From Herbaspirillum rhizosphaerae (lineage in GTDB: Bacteria; Pseudomonadota; Gammaproteobacteria; Burkholderiales; Burkholderiaceae_D): a DNA stretch of 64,000 nucleotides. Shown piece after piece: positions 1 through 8,535 of this stretch; the stretch's first letter is position 1; every line of letters begins with the position of its first letter. The notes below the pieces were generated by a model, which saw only the letters and a list, made by a program, of their open reading frames with translations, did no database searches and was not told the origin of the DNA. The stretch covers positions 372,001-436,000 of the forward strand of contig NZ_LFLU01000002.1 in NCBI RefSeq assembly GCF_001189965.1, written 5' to 3'. The translations under genes and the position numbers were made by a program.

Positions 1-181
1 CGGTTTTCTCGCTTTTTCTGCTTCTCAATGCGAACCGGATTTGGCATCTGTTGCGTGATATGTTGGCGGTTTTATGGAAAATACGAACGGATGTGCGAAA
101 GATCGTGCCGGATGCTCGATTTTTGACGCCGATGCGGCGTCCGGCCACCGTTTTGCTGCTGCTTCAAATCGTTTACGTAAA

Positions 182-210
182 TTGATTGTTGGCAGGCGCT
201 AGGCTAGACT
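182..210 (+). promoter_or_regulatory. Candidate sigma-70 promoter of the ABC importer operon
   Basis: TTGATT at 182-187 and TAGACT at 205-210 are separated by 17 bp, each matching four of six consensus bases, and lie about 45 bp before the first substrate-binding protein gene. The remaining upstream sequence (1-181) has no convincing gene; it holds a GACGCC/GGCGTC hairpin near 125-141. Assignment by spacing and similarity only. Confidence 0.3.
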
Positions 211-255
211 TACCGTCTTTTGCCGCTTTCACCTAATAATTTCGAGGAGACACTC

Positions 256-1233
256 ATGTCCAGCATGAAAAAATTGTCGTTGCGCACTATGGTAAGCACC
301 CTGGCCCTGGCTGCGGTCTGCTCTGCGCCGGCGTTCGCCGCGGACAAAGCGGTCCTGGTTACTGCCATCGTCGAGCATCCTGCCCTGGATGCCGTCCGCG
401 ACGGCGTGAAGGATGAACTCAAGGACGAAGGCTTCGAAGCCGGCAAGAACCTGAAGTGGGAATACCAAAGCGCCCAGGGCAACACCGGCACCGCCGCCCA
501 GATCGCCCGCAAGTTCATCGGCGACAAGCCTGACGCCATCGTCGCCATCGCGACACCGTCGGCACAAGCCGTCGTGGCCGCCACCAAAACCATTCCTGTC
601 GTCTACTCCGGCGTGACCGACCCTGTCGCGGCGCAACTGGTCAAGGACTGGAAGCCGTCCGGCACCAACGTCACCGGCGTGTCCGACCTGCTGGAGCTGG
701 AAAAGCAAGTCGATCTGATCAAGCGCGTCGTGCCTAACGTCAAGCGCGTCGGCATGGTCTACAACCCGGGCGAAGCCAATTCGGCCGTGGTCGTGAAGGC
801 CTTGAAAGAACTGCTGGGCAAGTCCGGCATCAGCCTGGTTGAAGCCGCCGCACCGCGCAGCGTCGATGTCGGCTCCGCCGCCAAGAGCCTGATCGGCAAG
901 GTCGACGTGATCTACACCAATACCGACAACAACGTGGTGTCGGCCTACGAAGCGCTGGTCAAGGTCGGCAACGACGCCAAGATCCCGCTGGTGGCGTCCG
1001 ACACCGACAGCGTCAAGCGCGGCGCGATTGCGGCGCTGGGTGTGAACTACTACGACCTCGGCCGTCAGACCGGCAAAGTCGTGGCGCGTATCCTGAAGGG
1101 CGAAAAGCCGGGCGACATCGCCTCGGCCACCAGCAGCAAGCTGGAACTGTTCGTCAATACGACCGCCGCACAAAAGCAGGGCGTGACCTTGTCGGCTGAC
1201 CTGATCAAGTCGGCCAAGACAGTCATCAAATAA
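256..1233 (+). CDS. ABC transporter substrate-binding protein (ABC_sub_bind family), copy 1
   Basis: Periplasmic solute receptor of 325 aa in the ABC_sub_bind (COG2984, TrpX/DUF534-like) family. A signal peptide is clear: basic MSSMKKLSLR, a hydrophobic stretch and an AFA cleavage site near residue 28. The ATG at 256 is chosen because it follows a strong CGAGGAGA ribosome site; a TTG at 220 is in frame but would spoil the signal peptide. It is followed by a close paralogue, then a permease and an ATPase, so it feeds one importer. Some family members bind aromatic amino acids such as tryptophan; the ligand here cannot be read from sequence. Confidence 0.88.
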   Translation: MSSMKKLSLRTMVSTLALAAVCSAPAFAADKAVLVTAIVEHPALDAVRDGVKDELKDEGFEAGKNLKWEYQSAQGNTGTAAQIARKFIGDKPDAIVAIATPSAQAVVAATKTIPVVYSGVTDPVAAQLVKDWKPSGTNVTGVSDLLELEKQVDLIKRVVPNVKRVGMVYNPGEANSAVVVKALKELLGKSGISLVEAAAPRSVDVGSAAKSLIGKVDVIYTNTDNNVVSAYEALVKVGNDAKIPLVASDTDSVKRGAIAALGVNYYDLGRQTGKVVARILKGEKPGDIASATSSKLELFVNTTAAQKQGVTLSADLIKSAKTVIK

Positions 1234-1250
1234 TCGCATTGCTGAAAAAC

Positions 1251-1274
1251 AAGCGCCCGCCAAGAGGCGCTTTT
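1251..1274 (+). terminator. Short hairpin between the two binding-protein genes
   Basis: AAGCGCC (1251-1257) pairs perfectly with GGCGCTT (1266-1272) around an 8-nt loop and is followed by only a short T run. It is too weak for a firm terminator; it may partly terminate, or protect the 3' end of the first transcript. Confidence 0.4.
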
Positions 1275-1316
1275 CATACCCGAAGAAACACATAAAGAAC
1301 CACCCGAGGAGAGGAC

Positions 1317-2291
1317 ATGTTCACATTGACTAAAACTTTGCGCGTCATCACCGGCGCGCTTGCGCTGGCTGCCGTTTGCGCCGCACCGGCGCTGGCTGCC
1401 GACAAGAGCGTGCTGGCGACTTCCATCGTCGAACATCCGGCGCTCGACGCCGTGCGCGACGGCACCCGCGACGAACTGAAGGCTGAAGGTTTCGATGCCG
1501 GCAAGGGCTTCAAGTGGGAATTCCAGAGCGCCCAGGGCAATGCCGGCACCGCCGGCCAGATCGCCAAGAAATTCGTCGGCGACAACCCTGATGTGATCGT
1601 CGCCATCGGCACGCCGTCGGCCCAGCCGCTGGTGGCATCGACCAAGACCATCCCTATCGTCTATTCGGCCATCGCCGATCCGATCGCCGCGCAACTGGTC
1701 AAGGACTGGGGCCCGTCCGGCACCAACGTCACCGGCCTGTCGCACATGCTGGATCCGGTCAAGCAAGTCGAGATCATCAAAAAAGTGGTCCCTAACGCGA
1801 AGCGTATCGGCATCGTTTACAATCCGGGCGAATCCAATTCGGTCTCGGCGCTCAACGCACTCAAGGCCGTGCTGGAAAAGCAGGGCATGACGCTGGTGGA
1901 AGCCGCGTCGCCGCGTTCGGTTGACGTCGCGCCTGCCGCCAAGAGCCTGATCGGCAAGATCGATGTGATGTACACCACGACCGACAACGTCGTCGTGTCG
2001 ACCTTCGAGTCGCTGGCCAAGGTCTGCAACGACGCCAAGATCCCGCTGATCGCCTCCGACACCGGCAGCGTCAAGCGTGGCGCGGTTGCCGCACTGGGCG
2101 TGAATTTCTACGACCTGGGCCGCCAGACCGGTAAAATCGTGGCGCGCATCCTGAAGGGCGAAAAGCCGGGCGACATTCCATCGTCGACCAGCAAGAACCT
2201 GGAGCTGTACATCAACACGTCCGCCGCGCAGAAGCAAGGCGTGACGCTGAGCCCGGACTTCCTGAAGTCGGCGACCAAGGTTATCAACTGA
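1317..2291 (+). CDS. ABC transporter substrate-binding protein (ABC_sub_bind family), copy 2
   Basis: A 324-aa periplasmic binding protein that aligns end to end with the preceding gene, most positions being identical by eye (for example EHPALDAVRDG, YNPGE.NS, PRSVDV, ALGVN.YDLGRQTGK). The signal peptide ends at an ALA site near residue 27, and a GAGGAGAGGA ribosome site precedes the ATG. The pair is a tandem duplication. Differences cluster in a few segments, such as SDLLELEKQ versus SHMLDPVKQ, which could alter ligand specificity or partner contact. The permease and ATPase follow downstream. Confidence 0.88.
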   Translation: MFTLTKTLRVITGALALAAVCAAPALAADKSVLATSIVEHPALDAVRDGTRDELKAEGFDAGKGFKWEFQSAQGNAGTAGQIAKKFVGDNPDVIVAIGTPSAQPLVASTKTIPIVYSAIADPIAAQLVKDWGPSGTNVTGLSHMLDPVKQVEIIKKVVPNAKRIGIVYNPGESNSVSALNALKAVLEKQGMTLVEAASPRSVDVAPAAKSLIGKIDVMYTTTDNVVVSTFESLAKVCNDAKIPLIASDTGSVKRGAVAALGVNFYDLGRQTGKIVARILKGEKPGDIPSSTSKNLELYINTSAAQKQGVTLSPDFLKSATKVIN

Positions 2292-2355
2292 TCGGCTGAC
2301 CTGCCTCGCCGCCTGGCCGGGCCGGGCAGCGCGTTGTACCTAGTCGTACTCTATG

Positions 2356-2390
2356 CATGCCGTGCGGCGCCACCAGCGCTCCACGGCATG
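2356..2390 (+). other. Long stem-loop between binding protein and permease
   Basis: CATGCCGTG (2356-2364) pairs with CACGGCATG (2382-2390). Inside, GGCGC and GCGCT pair with one G-U around a CACCA loop. ATTTTC follows. The structure lies in the 188-bp gap between the second binding-protein gene and the permease. This is where partial termination or 3'-end protection would let binding proteins outnumber the membrane complex. Confidence 0.55.
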
Positions 2391-2479
2391 ATTTTCAGAG
2401 GACATCCGGCATCGACCAGCATGTTACCCACATGCCGCACCGGTCTATGCCGAATGTGTTTTTTAAGAAAGACCTTTTT

Positions 2480-3373
2480 ATGTCGCTGTATACGCTCTTG
2501 GGCGCACTGGAAATCGGGCTGATTTTCAGCCTGGTCGCCCTCGGGGTGCTGATTTCCTTTCGCATCCTCACTTTCCCCGATCTGACCGTCGACGGCAGCT
2601 TTCCGCTGGGCGGCGCCGTGGCGGCAACGATGATCGCCGCCGGCTACAACCCCTTCCTGGCAACCGGGGTGGCGATCCTGGCCGGCGCACTGGCCGGCTT
2701 CACGACGGCATGGCTGAACGTGCGCCTGAAAATCATGGACCTGCTGGCCAGCATTCTCATGATGATCGCACTGTACTCCATCAACCTGCGCGTGATGGGC
2801 AAGCCGAACGTGCCGCTGATCAGCGAACCGACCATTTTCAGCATCCTGCTGCCGGACTGGATGCCCGACTATGTCGAGCGTCCGCTGGTGCTGATCGTCG
2901 TGGTGATCCTTGCCAAGCTGCTGCTGGACTGGTTCTTCTCTTCCGAAATCGGCCTGGCCATGCGCGCCACTGGCGCCAACGCCCGCATGGCGCGTGCGCA
3001 AGGTATCGCCACCGGCCGCGCCACGCTGGCCGGCATGGCGCTGGCCAATGCATTGGTCGCGTTGGGCGGCGCCTTGTTCGCGCAGACCCAGGGCGGCGCC
3101 GATATTTCCATGGGCATCGGCACCATCGTGATCGGCCTGGCGGCGGTGATCATCGGCGAAAACATCCTGCCGGCGCGTCGTCTGGTCTGGACCACGCTGG
3201 CCGTGATCCTCGGTGCGATTCTTTACCGCTTCTTCATCGCGCTGGCGTTGAACAGCGATTTCATCGGCCTGCAGGCGCAAGACCTGAATCTGGTCACCGC
3301 CGTGCTGGTCATGCTGGCGCTGGTGCTGCCGATGGGCAAGCGCAAGCTGAAGTTGCTGTGGAAGGGAGCCTGA
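2480..3373 (+). CDS. ABC transporter permease (COG4120-type)
   Basis: Inner-membrane permease of about 297 aa with eight or more hydrophobic segments. It begins MSLYTLLGALEIGLIF and has the FPDLTVDGSFPLGG segment typical of permeases paired with ABC_sub_bind receptors. The ATG at 2480 is preferred over an earlier in-frame start at 2357, whose extra N-terminus is not membrane-like and overlaps the upstream hairpin; the ribosome site (AAGAAAG) is modest. The ATPase gene starts 1 bp after its stop. It should form the channel of the importer. Confidence 0.86.
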   Translation: MSLYTLLGALEIGLIFSLVALGVLISFRILTFPDLTVDGSFPLGGAVAATMIAAGYNPFLATGVAILAGALAGFTTAWLNVRLKIMDLLASILMMIALYSINLRVMGKPNVPLISEPTIFSILLPDWMPDYVERPLVLIVVVILAKLLLDWFFSSEIGLAMRATGANARMARAQGIATGRATLAGMALANALVALGGALFAQTQGGADISMGIGTIVIGLAAVIIGENILPARRLVWTTLAVILGAILYRFFIALALNSDFIGLQAQDLNLVTAVLVMLALVLPMGKRKLKLLWKGA

Positions 3374-3374
3374 T

Positions 3375-4169
3375 ATGTTGAAGGCACAAGAACTCAAAAT
3401 CACCTTCAATCCCGGCACGCCGATTGAGAACCCGGCCCTGCGCGGTCTCGACCTGGAAATTCCGACCGGCCAGTTCGTCTCCGTGATCGGCTCCAACGGC
3501 GCCGGCAAGTCGACCTTCCTCAACGCGATTTCGGGCGACCTGCTGGTGGATTCGGGCAGCATAGAAATCGACGGCGTCGACGTCACCAGGAAACAAGCCT
3601 GGGATCGCGCCGGCATGGTGGCGCGCGTGTTCCAGGACCCGATGGCGGGCACCTGCGAGGCGCTGACCATTGAAGAAAACATGGCGCTGGCGATGGCGCG
3701 CGGCAAGCGCCGCGGCTTCGGCTTCGCCATCAAGCGCAACATGCGCGAACTGTTCCGGGAAAAGCTGGCGATCCTGAATCTCGGTTTGGAAAAGCGCCTG
3801 ACCGACCGCATCGGCCTGCTGTCCGGCGGCCAGCGCCAGGCCGTCAGCCTGTTGATGGCGTCCTTGCAGCCGTCGCGCATTTTGCTGCTGGACGAGCACA
3901 CCGCCGCGCTGGACCCGAAAACGGCGGCCTTCGTGCTGGAACTGACCGCCAAGATCGTCACCGAGAGCAAGCTGACCACCATGATGGTGACCCACAGCAT
4001 GCGCCAGGCGCTGGATTACGGCGACCGCACGGTGATGCTGCATCAGGGCAAAGTGGTACTGGACGTTTCCGGTGAAGAGCGCGCCGGCCTGGATGTGCCT
4101 GATCTGCTCAAGATGTTTGAGCGCACCCGTGGAGAAGTGCTCTCCGACGATGCGCTGCTGCTGGGGTAA
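3375..4169 (+). CDS. ABC transporter ATP-binding protein
   Basis: Cytoplasmic ATPase of 264 aa powering the importer encoded just upstream. Visible motifs in order: Walker A GSNGAGKST (39-47), the signature LSGGQRQ, Walker B ILLLDEHT with catalytic Glu, and the switch His in THSMRQ. The start codon lies 1 nt past the permease stop, showing tight translational coupling. The arrangement of two receptors, permease and ATPase followed by a strong terminator makes a complete transcription unit. Family COG1101 is inferred from the partners. Confidence 0.88.
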   Translation: MLKAQELKITFNPGTPIENPALRGLDLEIPTGQFVSVIGSNGAGKSTFLNAISGDLLVDSGSIEIDGVDVTRKQAWDRAGMVARVFQDPMAGTCEALTIEENMALAMARGKRRGFGFAIKRNMRELFREKLAILNLGLEKRLTDRIGLLSGGQRQAVSLLMASLQPSRILLLDEHTAALDPKTAAFVLELTAKIVTESKLTTMMVTHSMRQALDYGDRTVMLHQGKVVLDVSGEERAGLDVPDLLKMFERTRGEVLSDDALLLG

Positions 4170-4185
4170 TTGGCAGCAATCGAAT

Positions 4186-4213
4186 AAAAAAGGCCGCGTG
4201 TGCGGCCTTTTTT
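4186..4213. terminator. Bidirectional rho-independent terminator
   Basis: AAAAAAGGCCGC / GCGGCCTTTTTT with a GTGT loop. It serves the importer operon on the plus strand and trmL on the minus strand, which converge here. Confidence 0.9.
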
Positions 4214-4245
4214 ATTGCGCGGACGGTTCGGCGAGTTAATGAAAC

Positions 4246-4737
4246 TCAGCTGCCGCCAGCGAAGCCGTTCTGCCGCCACGCCTCATACACCACCACGGCG
4301 ACAGTATTCGACAAATTCAGGCTGCGATTGTCCGGCCGCATCGGCAGGCGGATGCGCTGGCCGGTAGGGAAGGATTCGCGCAATTCCGGCGCCAGGCCGC
4401 GCGTTTCGGCGCCGAACACGAACACGTCGCCGGGACGGAAGGCCACGCCGGCAAACGGCGTCGAGCCATGCGTGGTCAGCGCGAACATGCGCGCAGCGTC
4501 GAACGGCCCGAATTGCAGATCCGCCCGGCGTTTTTCAATGAAGGCGTCCCAGTTGGGATGCACCTGCATGGTCGCGTAGTCGTGATAGTCCAACCCCGCG
4601 CGTCGCATCTTGGCGTCGTCCAGCGGAAAGCCGAGCGGTTCGATCAGGTGCAATTGCGCGCCGGTGTTGGCGCACAGGCGGATGATGTTGCCGGTATTGG
4701 GAGGGATTTCCGGCTCGACCAGAACGACGTGAAACAA
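4246..4737 (-). CDS. trmL: tRNA (cytidine/uridine(34)-2'-O)-methyltransferase TrmL
   Basis: SPOUT-class methyltransferase of 163 aa that 2'-O-methylates the wobble base of certain leucine tRNAs. The N-terminus FHVVLVEPEIPPNTGNIIRL and the C-terminal knot segments LPMRPDNRSLNLSNTVAVVVYEAW are family hallmarks. The start is set at a TTG (4737) because AAGGAGA lies 5 nt upstream and the family begins M-FHVVL; an ATG at 4776 adds 13 unconserved residues. It lies downstream of the ComF gene on the same strand with a short gap, so the two may be cotranscribed. Confidence 0.88.
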   Translation of the reverse strand: MFHVVLVEPEIPPNTGNIIRLCANTGAQLHLIEPLGFPLDDAKMRRAGLDYHDYATMQVHPNWDAFIEKRRADLQFGPFDAARMFALTTHGSTPFAGVAFRPGDVFVFGAETRGLAPELRESFPTGQRIRLPMRPDNRSLNLSNTVAVVVYEAWRQNGFAGGS

Positions 4738-4785
4738 ATGATTCTCCTTGAATGAAGCGGATGATGAGGCAGGCAAGAGTTTGCG

Positions 4786-5535
4786 CTATTTCGATACCGT
4801 GCGGGCAAACACGATATTGGTCACGCGCCTGGCGCCGAAGCGCTTGAGCGTGGCGGCGATTTCGTTGAGCGTTTCGCCGGTGGTGATGACGTCGTCGATC
4901 ACGCCGATATGCGCGCCGCGCACGTAATTCATGGCATGCGTCGGCACCACGAAGGCGCGGCTGATGTTGCGCCGGCGTTCCTCGTTAGGCAGCGTCGACT
5001 GGGCCTGGGTGTCGCGCAGACGCACCAGCAAGGGTTGCAGCGGGATGTTGAGCAGGCGCGACAGCGGTCGGGCGATTTCCAGGGATTGGTTGAAACCGCG
5101 CTCCTGCAGCCGCAGTTTGCCCAGCGGCACGGCCGTCAGCAGCGTCGGCAGCTTCAGGCCGAGGTCGGCGTCATGGGCCGCGGCTTGCGCCAGCATGTCC
5201 GCCATGAGCGGCGCCAGCGGCAGTCTGGCGCCGAACTTCAACGCCAGCACCAGTTGGTCGGCCGGTGCGGCGTAGTCGGCCACCACCACGGTGGCGTCGA
5301 AGGCCGGTTTGTACTTCAGGCAGTCGCCGCAGCGGATTTCCTTGGCGGTCGTTGGAATCGGCATGGCGCATTGCACGCAGCGCCGCGGCCGCAGTGTGAA
5401 ATGCTGCTGGCGGCAAGGCTGGCACAGGGCGTTGCGGTCGGTCTGGCCACACAACACGCACGAGGACGGCAGCAGTTGCGGCAGCCAACGCGGCCACAGC
5501 GGGCTTCTGGTCACACTTTGCAGGCGGGCGAACAT
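4786..5535 (-). CDS. ComF family phosphoribosyltransferase-like protein
   Basis: A 249-aa ComF/GntX-type protein. The N-terminal half carries two CxxC zinc pairs (CVLCG...CQPC and CVQCA...CGDC). The C-terminal half has a type I phosphoribosyltransferase fold with the PRPP loop IGVIDDVITTGET near residues 205-217. Relatives take part in DNA uptake or carbon-source use; the biochemical role is not settled. ATG at 5535 has AGGATAA upstream. It is divergent from bioC with a 99-bp shared intergenic region. Confidence 0.85.
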   Translation of the reverse strand: MFARLQSVTRSPLWPRWLPQLLPSSCVLCGQTDRNALCQPCRQQHFTLRPRRCVQCAMPIPTTAKEIRCGDCLKYKPAFDATVVVADYAAPADQLVLALKFGARLPLAPLMADMLAQAAAHDADLGLKLPTLLTAVPLGKLRLQERGFNQSLEIARPLSRLLNIPLQPLLVRLRDTQAQSTLPNEERRRNISRAFVVPTHAMNYVRGAHIGVIDDVITTGETLNEIAATLKRFGARRVTNIVFARTVSK

Positions 5536-5634
5536 GATCGGATTATCCTGACGGCTTGGGGGCGGGTTTGCACCCGAAATAGCGAATTGGACTACACTAG
5601 CGCCGATTATCTCATCTTGCCCGCCCGATTTTTC

Positions 5635-6576
5635 ATGTCTTTGCCTCCGCCTAACGCCAGCGCCAAATTGAGCGCGCCGATCGACCTGCCTCTGGTGCGC
5701 CGCCTGTTTTCCACGCCGGTGCGCGTCGCCGAATCGGACTTTTTGCGCCGCGAAGTCTCCGCCCGCATGCAGGAGAAGCTGCTGCTGATCAAGATCGAGC
5801 CGCAGCGCGTGCTGGACGCCGGTTGCGGCGAGGGCGCCGACATCGCCGCCCTGCAAAAACGTTTCACCGACGCGCAGATCATCGGCCTGGACGGCGCTTT
5901 CAACATGCTGGCCCTGGCGCAGGAGCGCCAACAGGCGGCGCAATCGGCGGTCAACCGCCTGCTGACCAAGTGGCTGCCGTCGTCCGGTTCCGGCAGCGCC
6001 GGCAGCCTGGCGTGCGCCGATTTCGCGCAATTGCCGTTTGCCGTCAATGCGCTGGATGTGGTCTGGTCCAACCTGGCCTTGCAATGGCATCCGCAGCCGG
6101 ACCGGGTGTTCGCCGAATGGCGCCGGATCCTGCGCGTCGAGGGTTTGCTGATGTTTTCCTGCTTCGGCCCGGATACCTTCAAGGAAGTGCGCGCCGCCTT
6201 CGACACCGTGGATACCGCCCCGCACAGCCTGCCGTTCGTCGACATGCACGACTTCGGCGACATGCTGGTCAACGCCGGCTTTTCGACGCCGGTGATGGAC
6301 ATGGAAAACATTACCGTCACCTATGAAACACCGCAGCGCCTGCTGGCGGACGTGCGCGCCTGGGGCGGCAATCCGCTCGAAAGCCGGCGGCGCGGCCTGC
6401 TCGGGCGCAATGCTTACGACAAGCTGATCAACGCGCTGGAACAACTGCGCAGTGTTGACCACGATGGCAAGATACCGCTGACGTTTGAAGTGATCTACGG
6501 CCACGCCTTCCGCCCGGTGCCCAGGACCACCGCCGGCGGCGAGTCGATAATTCGCTTCGATTTGCCGAAAAAATAG
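5635..6576 (+). CDS. bioC: Malonyl-ACP O-methyltransferase BioC
   Basis: SAM-dependent methyltransferase of 313 aa that methylates malonyl-ACP to start pimelate synthesis for biotin. Motif I is VLDAGCGEGAD (59-69), followed by IIGLDGAF. The C-terminal region contains the MHDFGDMLVNAGF segment seen in BioC. It stands alone here without other bio genes. The upstream gap contains weak promoter-like hexamers (TTGCAC 5568, TACACT 5593). A generic class I methyltransferase is the alternative, but the length and C-terminal motif favour BioC. Confidence 0.8.
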   Translation: MSLPPPNASAKLSAPIDLPLVRRLFSTPVRVAESDFLRREVSARMQEKLLLIKIEPQRVLDAGCGEGADIAALQKRFTDAQIIGLDGAFNMLALAQERQQAAQSAVNRLLTKWLPSSGSGSAGSLACADFAQLPFAVNALDVVWSNLALQWHPQPDRVFAEWRRILRVEGLLMFSCFGPDTFKEVRAAFDTVDTAPHSLPFVDMHDFGDMLVNAGFSTPVMDMENITVTYETPQRLLADVRAWGGNPLESRRRGLLGRNAYDKLINALEQLRSVDHDGKIPLTFEVIYGHAFRPVPRTTAGGESIIRFDLPKK

Positions 6577-6708
6577 CCATGCGCGCCGCCGATTCGACAT
6601 TTCATCGTGTTGTATCGTCGTCCGATGGGGATTTTTTTGGTGCAGGCGGGTGCTTTCCGAGGGCTGAAAAGGCGTTGTGTCAAGAGCGAAAAAGCGACTT
6701 TATTCCGC

Positions 6709-6738
6709 TTGATAACATTTACAGTTACCCCTTATACT
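6709..6738 (+). promoter_or_regulatory. Candidate sigma-70 promoter of the cox cluster
   Basis: TTGATA (6709-6714) and TATACT (6733-6738) are spaced 18 bp, each five of six to consensus, about 70 bp before the DUF2244 gene. It is the best promoter match in the 229-bp gap after bioC. The leader also contains a small CCGAG/CTCGG stem. Confidence 0.5.
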
Positions 6739-6805
6739 CCGAGGGTTTTAGCTTGTGCGGACGTGCTCGGCCTCATGGTTCGAAGAGCAATAATGAGAGC
6801 GCGCC

Positions 6806-7255
6806 GTGGTAAAGCGGGAGTGGATGTTGAAGCGCAACTGTTCGATTGCGCCGCACCAATTGGGGCAAGTTTTCGCGATCCTCTGCGCGGTTTCTTTGAC
6901 AGTAGCGTTTATTTTCACTTTGCGTGGAGCCTGGTACATATTGGTTTTCTCTGTACTTGAGTTGTCCGCAGTCGGTTTTGCTTTTCTGATTTATGCACGT
7001 CATGCGACTGATCGCGAGTACATCGCGCTGGTCGAAGATTGTTTGCTGGTCGAATTCGTACGCGCAGGAAAAACGAGTCGTTTCAGGCTCGATCTGCATA
7101 AGATACGAATCGAACCGGCGGAGTCTCACCGCAAATTGGTGAGGCTGGAGTCCTCTGGAATACGAGTCGATGTAGGTCGGTACCTGACGGAATGGAAGAG
7201 ACGCGAGTTCGCACTGGAGCTGAGGCAGGAAATCGGCGGCAGTAGCGTCAGGTAG
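6806..7255 (+). CDS. DUF2244 family membrane protein
   Basis: A 149-aa protein with two adjacent hydrophobic segments (about residues 22-62) followed by a basic cytoplasmic domain. The REWMLKRNCSI start and the HATDREYIAL/VEFVRAGK regions fit DUF2244, which commonly sits directly before coxB in Burkholderiales. GTG at 6806 is chosen since it keeps the conserved W-x-x-KRNCS region; an ATG at 6824 is possible. Role unknown; position suggests a part in oxidase assembly. Confidence 0.72.
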   Translation: MVKREWMLKRNCSIAPHQLGQVFAILCAVSLTVAFIFTLRGAWYILVFSVLELSAVGFAFLIYARHATDREYIALVEDCLLVEFVRAGKTSRFRLDLHKIRIEPAESHRKLVRLESSGIRVDVGRYLTEWKRREFALELRQEIGGSSVR

Positions 7256-7297
7256 TTGGCACAATTCTTATAATTATTTTGGGCTTTTGAGGAAATC

Positions 7298-8470
7298 ATG
7301 ATAATTGCGAAGCGCCTTCATTCTTTGCTACTTGGTGCATCGCTCCTGACGGCTTCCGTGCCGTCATGGGCATGGGGAGATAAGGTCGTCGACAGTCAGG
7401 GCGGTCCAGCCGTATTGCAGACCAATTTCCAGCCGCCGGTCACGCAGATCGCTGAACAGATCTATGATTTGCATCATTTGATGCTGATCATCTGCCTGGT
7501 GATTTTCCTGGCCGTGTTCGGTGTCATGTTTTACTCCATCCTCAAACACCGCAAGTCCCTTGGCCACAAGTCGGCCAGTTTCCACGAAAGCACCACCGTT
7601 GAAATCGCCTGGACCGTGGTTCCTTTCCTGATCGTGATCGGCATGGCGCTGCCCGCCACCAAGACCGTCGTCGCGATGAAAGATACTTCCAACGCCGACC
7701 TGACCATCAAGGTCACCGGCATGCAGTGGAAGTGGGGCTACGATTACCTCAAGGGCGAAGGCGAAGGCATTTCCTTCTTGTCCAACCTGGCCACCCCGCG
7801 TGAGCAGATCGTCGACTCTTCGCTGAAGAAAAACGACAACTACCTGATCGAAGTCGACAATCCTGTCGTCGTGCCGGTCAACAAGAAGGTCCGCATCGTC
7901 ACCACCGCCAACGACGTGATCCACTCGTGGACCATTCCGGCCTTCGGCGTGAAGCAGGATGCGATTCCCGGCTTCGTGCGCGACACCTGGTTCAAGGCCG
8001 AGAAGATCGGTACCTACCGCGGCCAGTGCGTTGAGCTGTGCGGCAAGGACCACGCCTTCATGCCTATCGTCGTCAACGTAGTCAGCGAAGCCGACTACAA
8101 GACCTGGGTCGACGGCAAGAAAAAAGAAATGGCCGCCAAAGCCGATGATCCGACCAAGGTCTGGACCATCGACGAGCTCAAGCAGCGCGGCGAAAAAGTC
8201 TACACCTCCAACTGCGTGGTTTGCCATCAGGCCAACGGCAAGGGCGTACCCGGCGCATTCCCTGCGCTGGACGGCGACCCGGTCGTGAACGGCCCGAAGG
8301 CCGCGCAGATCAATACCGTGTTGAACGGCAAGAACGCGATGCCAGCCTGGAAGTCGGTGCTTAACGACACCGAAATCGCCGCCGTGATTACCTACACGCG
8401 CAACAGCTGGTCCAATAAAGCACAAGAAAATATCGTTCAACCAGCTGACGTACTGGCTGCGCGCAAGTAA
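7298..8470 (+). CDS. coxB: Cytochrome c oxidase subunit II with fused cytochrome c domain
   Basis: Subunit II of a caa3-type heme-copper oxidase, 390 aa, accepting electrons from cytochrome c. A signal peptide ends near WAWG and two membrane helices follow (around 60-85 and 105-125). The CuA ligands are visible as H209 (VIHSW), C244, C248, H252 and M255 (CVELCGKDHAFM). A C-terminal cytochrome c domain binds heme at C306-V-V-C309-H310. The fusion means an extra electron-entry heme is carried on the enzyme. ATG follows GAGGAAATC. First structural gene of the operon. Confidence 0.96.
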   Translation: MIIAKRLHSLLLGASLLTASVPSWAWGDKVVDSQGGPAVLQTNFQPPVTQIAEQIYDLHHLMLIICLVIFLAVFGVMFYSILKHRKSLGHKSASFHESTTVEIAWTVVPFLIVIGMALPATKTVVAMKDTSNADLTIKVTGMQWKWGYDYLKGEGEGISFLSNLATPREQIVDSSLKKNDNYLIEVDNPVVVPVNKKVRIVTTANDVIHSWTIPAFGVKQDAIPGFVRDTWFKAEKIGTYRGQCVELCGKDHAFMPIVVNVVSEADYKTWVDGKKKEMAAKADDPTKVWTIDELKQRGEKVYTSNCVVCHQANGKGVPGAFPALDGDPVVNGPKAAQINTVLNGKNAMPAWKSVLNDTEIAAVITYTRNSWSNKAQENIVQPADVLAARK

Positions 8471-8535
8471 CTGAACTGAGTGAGAACCTGAGCGCTTACT
8501 TCGTACGCGCACATGTATCGAATTGGGAGACTGAA

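Noticed and set aside
125-141. GACGCC/GGCGTC hairpin in the first 200 bp as a terminator
   Set aside because: No T run on either strand directly after the stem; the upstream gene is outside the window.
2351-4000. A 549-codon minus-strand frame opposite the importer genes
   Set aside because: Gln/His/Arg-rich shadow; the plus strand there has complete permease and ATPase motifs.
4786-6600. A 604-codon minus-strand frame suggesting a large ComF fusion
   Set aside because: The part upstream of 5535 is antisense to bioC; ComF proteins begin at the zinc-finger region as annotated.
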